Shown: positions 61,630 to 64,000 of the stretch, one piece after another
Layout: every line of letters begins with the position of its first letter
How positions within the stretch are numbered: position 1 is the stretch's first letter
From: Companilactobacillus musae
GTDB taxonomy: Bacteria; Bacillota; Bacilli; Lactobacillales; Lactobacillaceae
DNA: 64,000 nt
Assembly: GCF_003967595.1 (NCBI RefSeq)
Contig: NZ_BIFW01000008.1
Span: 1-64,000, forward strand
Direction of reading: 5' to 3'
Translations under genes and position numbers: made by a program
Notes under the pieces: model-generated
What the model saw: only the letters and a program-made list of their open reading frames with translations
Database searches by the model: none
Told to the model about the DNA's origin: nothing

Positions 61630-61815
61630 TTAATCAGTAAACTTGAATGTATGTTTCTTTGAAATTTTATCTTCTGAATAGACAGCTAATATAATCGCTA
61701 CAATAGCAACTACCGGAATGATGTATCGGCTTTGCAAAACGAATAACATCATTAATAATATTGCTACTACCGCCATTAGTGCTACTTTCATGAATTTTAC
61801 GTTTCTTGTTGTCAT
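61630..61815 (-). CDS. Small two-span membrane protein
   Basis: 61 residues: spans ~8-26 and ~30-45, then a Lys-rich tail (KISKKHTFKFTD). The start at 61815 follows GGGGTGG by 5 bp. Family not recognised. It has its own terminator and so is probably a free-standing gene. Confidence 0.65.
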   Translation of the reverse strand: MTTRNVKFMKVALMAVVAILLMMLFVLQSRYIIPVVAIVAIILAVYSEDKISKKHTFKFTD

Positions 61816-62170
61816 AACATCCACCCCTTAGTGTCTTTCTTTTCTTTTCCATAGATGAGAATACCATGGCAAAAAACGTTTGACAACCCCGTCATATCAA
61901 TGCTTAGAGCCACATTTATACTTATCGTTTTCTTTCTAATAATCCCTATTATTCTCTTAAAACAAATTAAAGTTTACATTCTACTCGCAGTAAGCTTTTG
62001 AAAATCTTTCACATTTTTCTAAAATATTTTCTTAGAATTATTAAAGCTAAACTTATTCAATTATTTTTTTGCTTATTTTCTCTACTAGCCCTATTGTGGC
62101 GGGGTTTATAAACAATTGTCTACGAAGTGTGAACACATAATTTAATTGTAAATCTTATAACGATTTTAAT
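61816..62170. other. AT-rich intergenic region
   Basis: No gene supported. It contains the promoter of the small membrane protein and the 3' side of the phosphoketolase unit; CCCTATTGTGGCGGGG (~62090-62105) forms a weak hairpin. Confidence 0.5.
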
Positions 62171-62250
62171 AAAAAAGAACAGCATCCCATTAAGAAACAT
62201 TCAAGGTAAGTAAAATATACCTGAATTCTTAACAGACACTGTCCTTTTTT
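62171..62250 (-). terminator. Palindromic terminator family, copy g
   Basis: Imperfect palindrome AAAAAAGAACAG...CCATTAAGAA / TTCTTAACAGACACTGTCCTTTTTT; inner CAAGGTAAGTA/TATACCTG as in copy a. It lies 12 bp past the phosphoketolase stop. Confidence 0.83.
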
Positions 62251-62261
62251 ATTAGTTAGAT

Positions 62262-64000
62262 TTATTTATCCCATGTCCAACTGTTAACTTCTGGTAAGTC
62301 ATCGCCATACTCACGAATATACTTGTTATGCTTATCAACTTCAGCTTCCATCTCATCGGCAAAGTCACTAGCACCATCGCCTTCAACAGCAACAGCAGCT
62401 TCTTCAGCCAAATGGAATCTATCCATTTCATTAACAACACGCATATCAAATGGTGTAGTGATATCACCATTTTCACGATAACCATGAACATATAGATTGT
62501 GATTATCACGATCAAAGAAGATCTCTTTAATGATATCTTCAAAGCCGTGGAATGCGAACAATACTGGTTTATCAACCGTAAAGATCTCATTGAATTGTTC
62601 ATCAGTTAAACCACGAGGGTCAACTTTTGGTGATCTCAACTTCAATAGATCAACTACGTTAACAAATCTAATCTTAAGTCCTGGTTTCTCTTTTCTAAGA
62701 ATACTGATAGCAGCCAGTGATTCAAGGTTAGGTTCAGTACCAGCAGCAGCAATAACAATATCAGGATCACCGTTATCATTTGATGCCCAGTCAATAACCT
62801 TCAAACCTTTATCGGCTAATTCTTGACCTTCTTCAATTGAGTAGAATTGAAGTCTTGGTTGTTTAGATGTGACCAATAAATTGATTTTCTCTTGATCATC
62901 CAAAATCTTAGGCATAACAGCTAACAATGAATTTGTGTCAGCTGGGAAATATTCACGAATATATTCTGGTTTTTTCTCAGCCAAGTGAGTGATAATACCA
63001 GGATCTTGGTGAGTATAACCATTATGATCTTGTTGGAAAGCTGTTGATGTAGCAATAACATTTAGTGAAGGATACTTATTTCTCCAACCTAGTTCGTTTG
63101 CTTTTCTCAACCACTTGAAGTGTTGTGTCAACATTGAATCGACAACTCTCAAGAAAGCTTCATAACTAGCAAAGATACCGTGACGTCCTGTCAAAGTATA
63201 ACCTTCATTGAATCCTTCAGCTTGATGTTCTGAAAGTTGTGAATCAATGATACGACCAGCTGGTGCTTCATATTGATCATTAGGTTCATGAACTGGTTCC
63301 ATCCATTGACGTGGTGTAGCTTCAAAGGCACCATACAAACGGTTAGACATTGTTTCATCAGGTCCAAACAATCTAAAGTTATCAGAATTCATCTTAATAA
63401 CTTCACCTAGATACTTACCTAATTCAATCATATCTTGTGCTGTCTTAGTACCTGGCTTGTCAAACTTCAAAGCATAGTTCTTGTAGTCTGGCAATTTAAG
63501 AGGTTTTGGATCCACTCCACCATTGACGATTGGATTCATAGCCATTCTGCTTTGGCCCTTAGGAGCAATAGCAGCAATTTCTGACTTCAAAGTACCATTT
63601 TCATCGAATAATTCATCTGGCTTATATGATTCCATCCATTCAACCAACTTGTCAGCATGTTGCATATCATTTTGATCAACAGGGATTGGAATTTGGTGAG
63701 CTCTAAATGAACCTTCAATAGGTTCGCCATCCCAAGTCTTTGGACCAGTCCAGCCCTTAGGAGCACGGAAAATGATAACAGGCCAGTTAGGCATCTTAGC
63801 TTCTGAAGCTGGATGTTTTCTAGCCTCTGTTTGAATAGCTTGAATCTTTTCAATAGCAGCATCAACGGTCTTAGCCATTTCTGGATGCATCTTTTCAGGA
63901 TCATCGCCTTCAACAAACATTGGGTCCCAACCCATACCTTCAAAGTACTTGGTTAGATCTTCGTCACTTTTACGTGACAAAATTGTTGGATTAGAAATCT
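62262..64000 (-). CDS. xfp: Phosphoketolase, N-terminal part outside window
   Basis: 579 residues visible; the frame is open to the window edge (upstream codons read ISNPTIL before SRKSDED), so roughly 210-220 N-terminal residues are missing. Xylulose-5-phosphate/fructose-6-phosphate phosphoketolase makes acetyl phosphate from sugar phosphates with ThDP. Family segments: [10 protein letters not shown] (~70), [13 protein letters not shown] (~265), [13 protein letters not shown] (~316) and [11 protein letters not shown] (~460). It is the key enzyme of the heterolactic pathway. Confidence 0.93.
   Translation of the reverse strand, partial: ISNPTILSRKSDEDLTKYFEGMGWDPMFVEGDDPEKMHPEMAKTVDAAIEKIQAIQTEARKHPASEAKMPNWPVIIFRAPKGWTGPKTWDGEPIEGSFRAHQIPIPVDQNDMQHADKLVEWMESYKPDELFDENGTLKSEIAAIAPKGQSRMAMNPIVNGGVDPKPLKLPDYKNYALKFDKPGTKTAQDMIELGKYLGEVIKMNSDNFRLFGPDETMSNRLYGAFEATPRQWMEPVHEPNDQYEAPAGRIIDSQLSEHQAEGFNEGYTLTGRHGIFASYEAFLRVVDSMLTQHFKWLRKANELGWRNKYPSLNVIATSTAFQQDHNGYTHQDPGIITHLAEKKPEYIREYFPADTNSLLAVMPKILDDQEKINLLVTSKQPRLQFYSIEEGQELADKGLKVIDWASNDNGDPDIVIAAAGTEPNLESLAAISILRKEKPGLKIRFVNVVDLLKLRSPKVDPRGLTDEQFNEIFTVDKPVLFAFHGFEDIIKEIFFDRDNHNLYVHGYRENGDITTPFDMRVVNEMDRFHLAEEAAVAVEGDGASDFADEMEAEVDKHNKYIREYGDDLPEVNSWTWDK

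Noticed and set aside
1-64000. tRNA or rRNA genes
   Set aside because: No cloverleaf with a GTTCRANNC arm and CCA end, and no rRNA-like conserved stretch, was found.

Overview
The window is a low-GC Firmicutes chromosome segment, most like a heterofermentative-capable lactobacillus of the Companilactobacillus (former L. alimentarius/farciminis) type. The grounds are a phosphoketolase, an SpxB-type pyruvate oxidase, a D-aspartate ligase, PepO peptidases, abundant surface proteins ending in SLAP-like modules, and TTG starts with strong Shine-Dalgarno sequences. The genus is an inference; the family-level placement is firm. No tRNA, rRNA, CRISPR array, transposase or prophage is visible.

Layout. 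1-3.8 kb: two surface proteins with C-terminal SLAP-like modules (the first cut by the window edge). 3.8-10.9 kb: pyruvate oxidase, a DUF308 membrane protein, a hotdog thioesterase abutting a MenE-like ligase, a MarR/MFS drug-efflux pair and an esterase. 11-12.4 kb: a mostly non-coding stretch with a probable small RNA. 12.4-15.6 kb: proB-marR-proA-GNAT, with two palindromic sites between marR and proA. 16-21.5 kb: D-2-hydroxyacid dehydrogenase, aquaglyceroporin, NatAB-like ABC exporter, EamA permease. 21.6-25.8 kb: ugpCAEB glycerol-3-phosphate uptake operon behind a PhoP-box-like repeat. 26-35.2 kb: CMD/cupin pair, a 1047-residue multidomain secreted phosphatase-like SLAP protein, MerR, SDR and a MacB-like ABC system; the MerR gene and the CMD/cupin pair share an operator. 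35.4-43 kb: tandem pepO genes, usp, D-aspartate ligase and a signal-less BspA-like protein. 43-57.2 kb: asnB, metallophosphoesterase, GNAT, a small ABC system, tag, usp, a glycerate-kinase-like protein, a PTP and an amino-acid-type ABC importer. 57.3-64 kb: MFS/HxlR, a frameshifted SLAP surface protein, a small membrane protein and phosphoketolase (5' end outside the window).

Most interesting. (1) A Phe-rich leader peptide (FAFSFFFR) with promoter, RBS and a chain of mutually exclusive hairpins ending in an intrinsic terminator precedes the ABC importer at 53.7-56.3 kb; this looks like ribosome-mediated attenuation on phenylalanine. (2) A family of ~165-bp elements, five-plus copies clustered at 43.2-57.2 kb, folds into a three-way junction whose outer stem differs in sequence between copies but stays paired. 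(3) Seven long palindromes with a common TCTATTAAG/CTTAATAGA core each sit just 3' of a minus-strand gene and serve as terminators. (4) A probable small RNA with two CCCCCC motifs lies at 53.5 kb.

All assignments come from reading the sequence. Family names rest on motif recognition, not on database searches.
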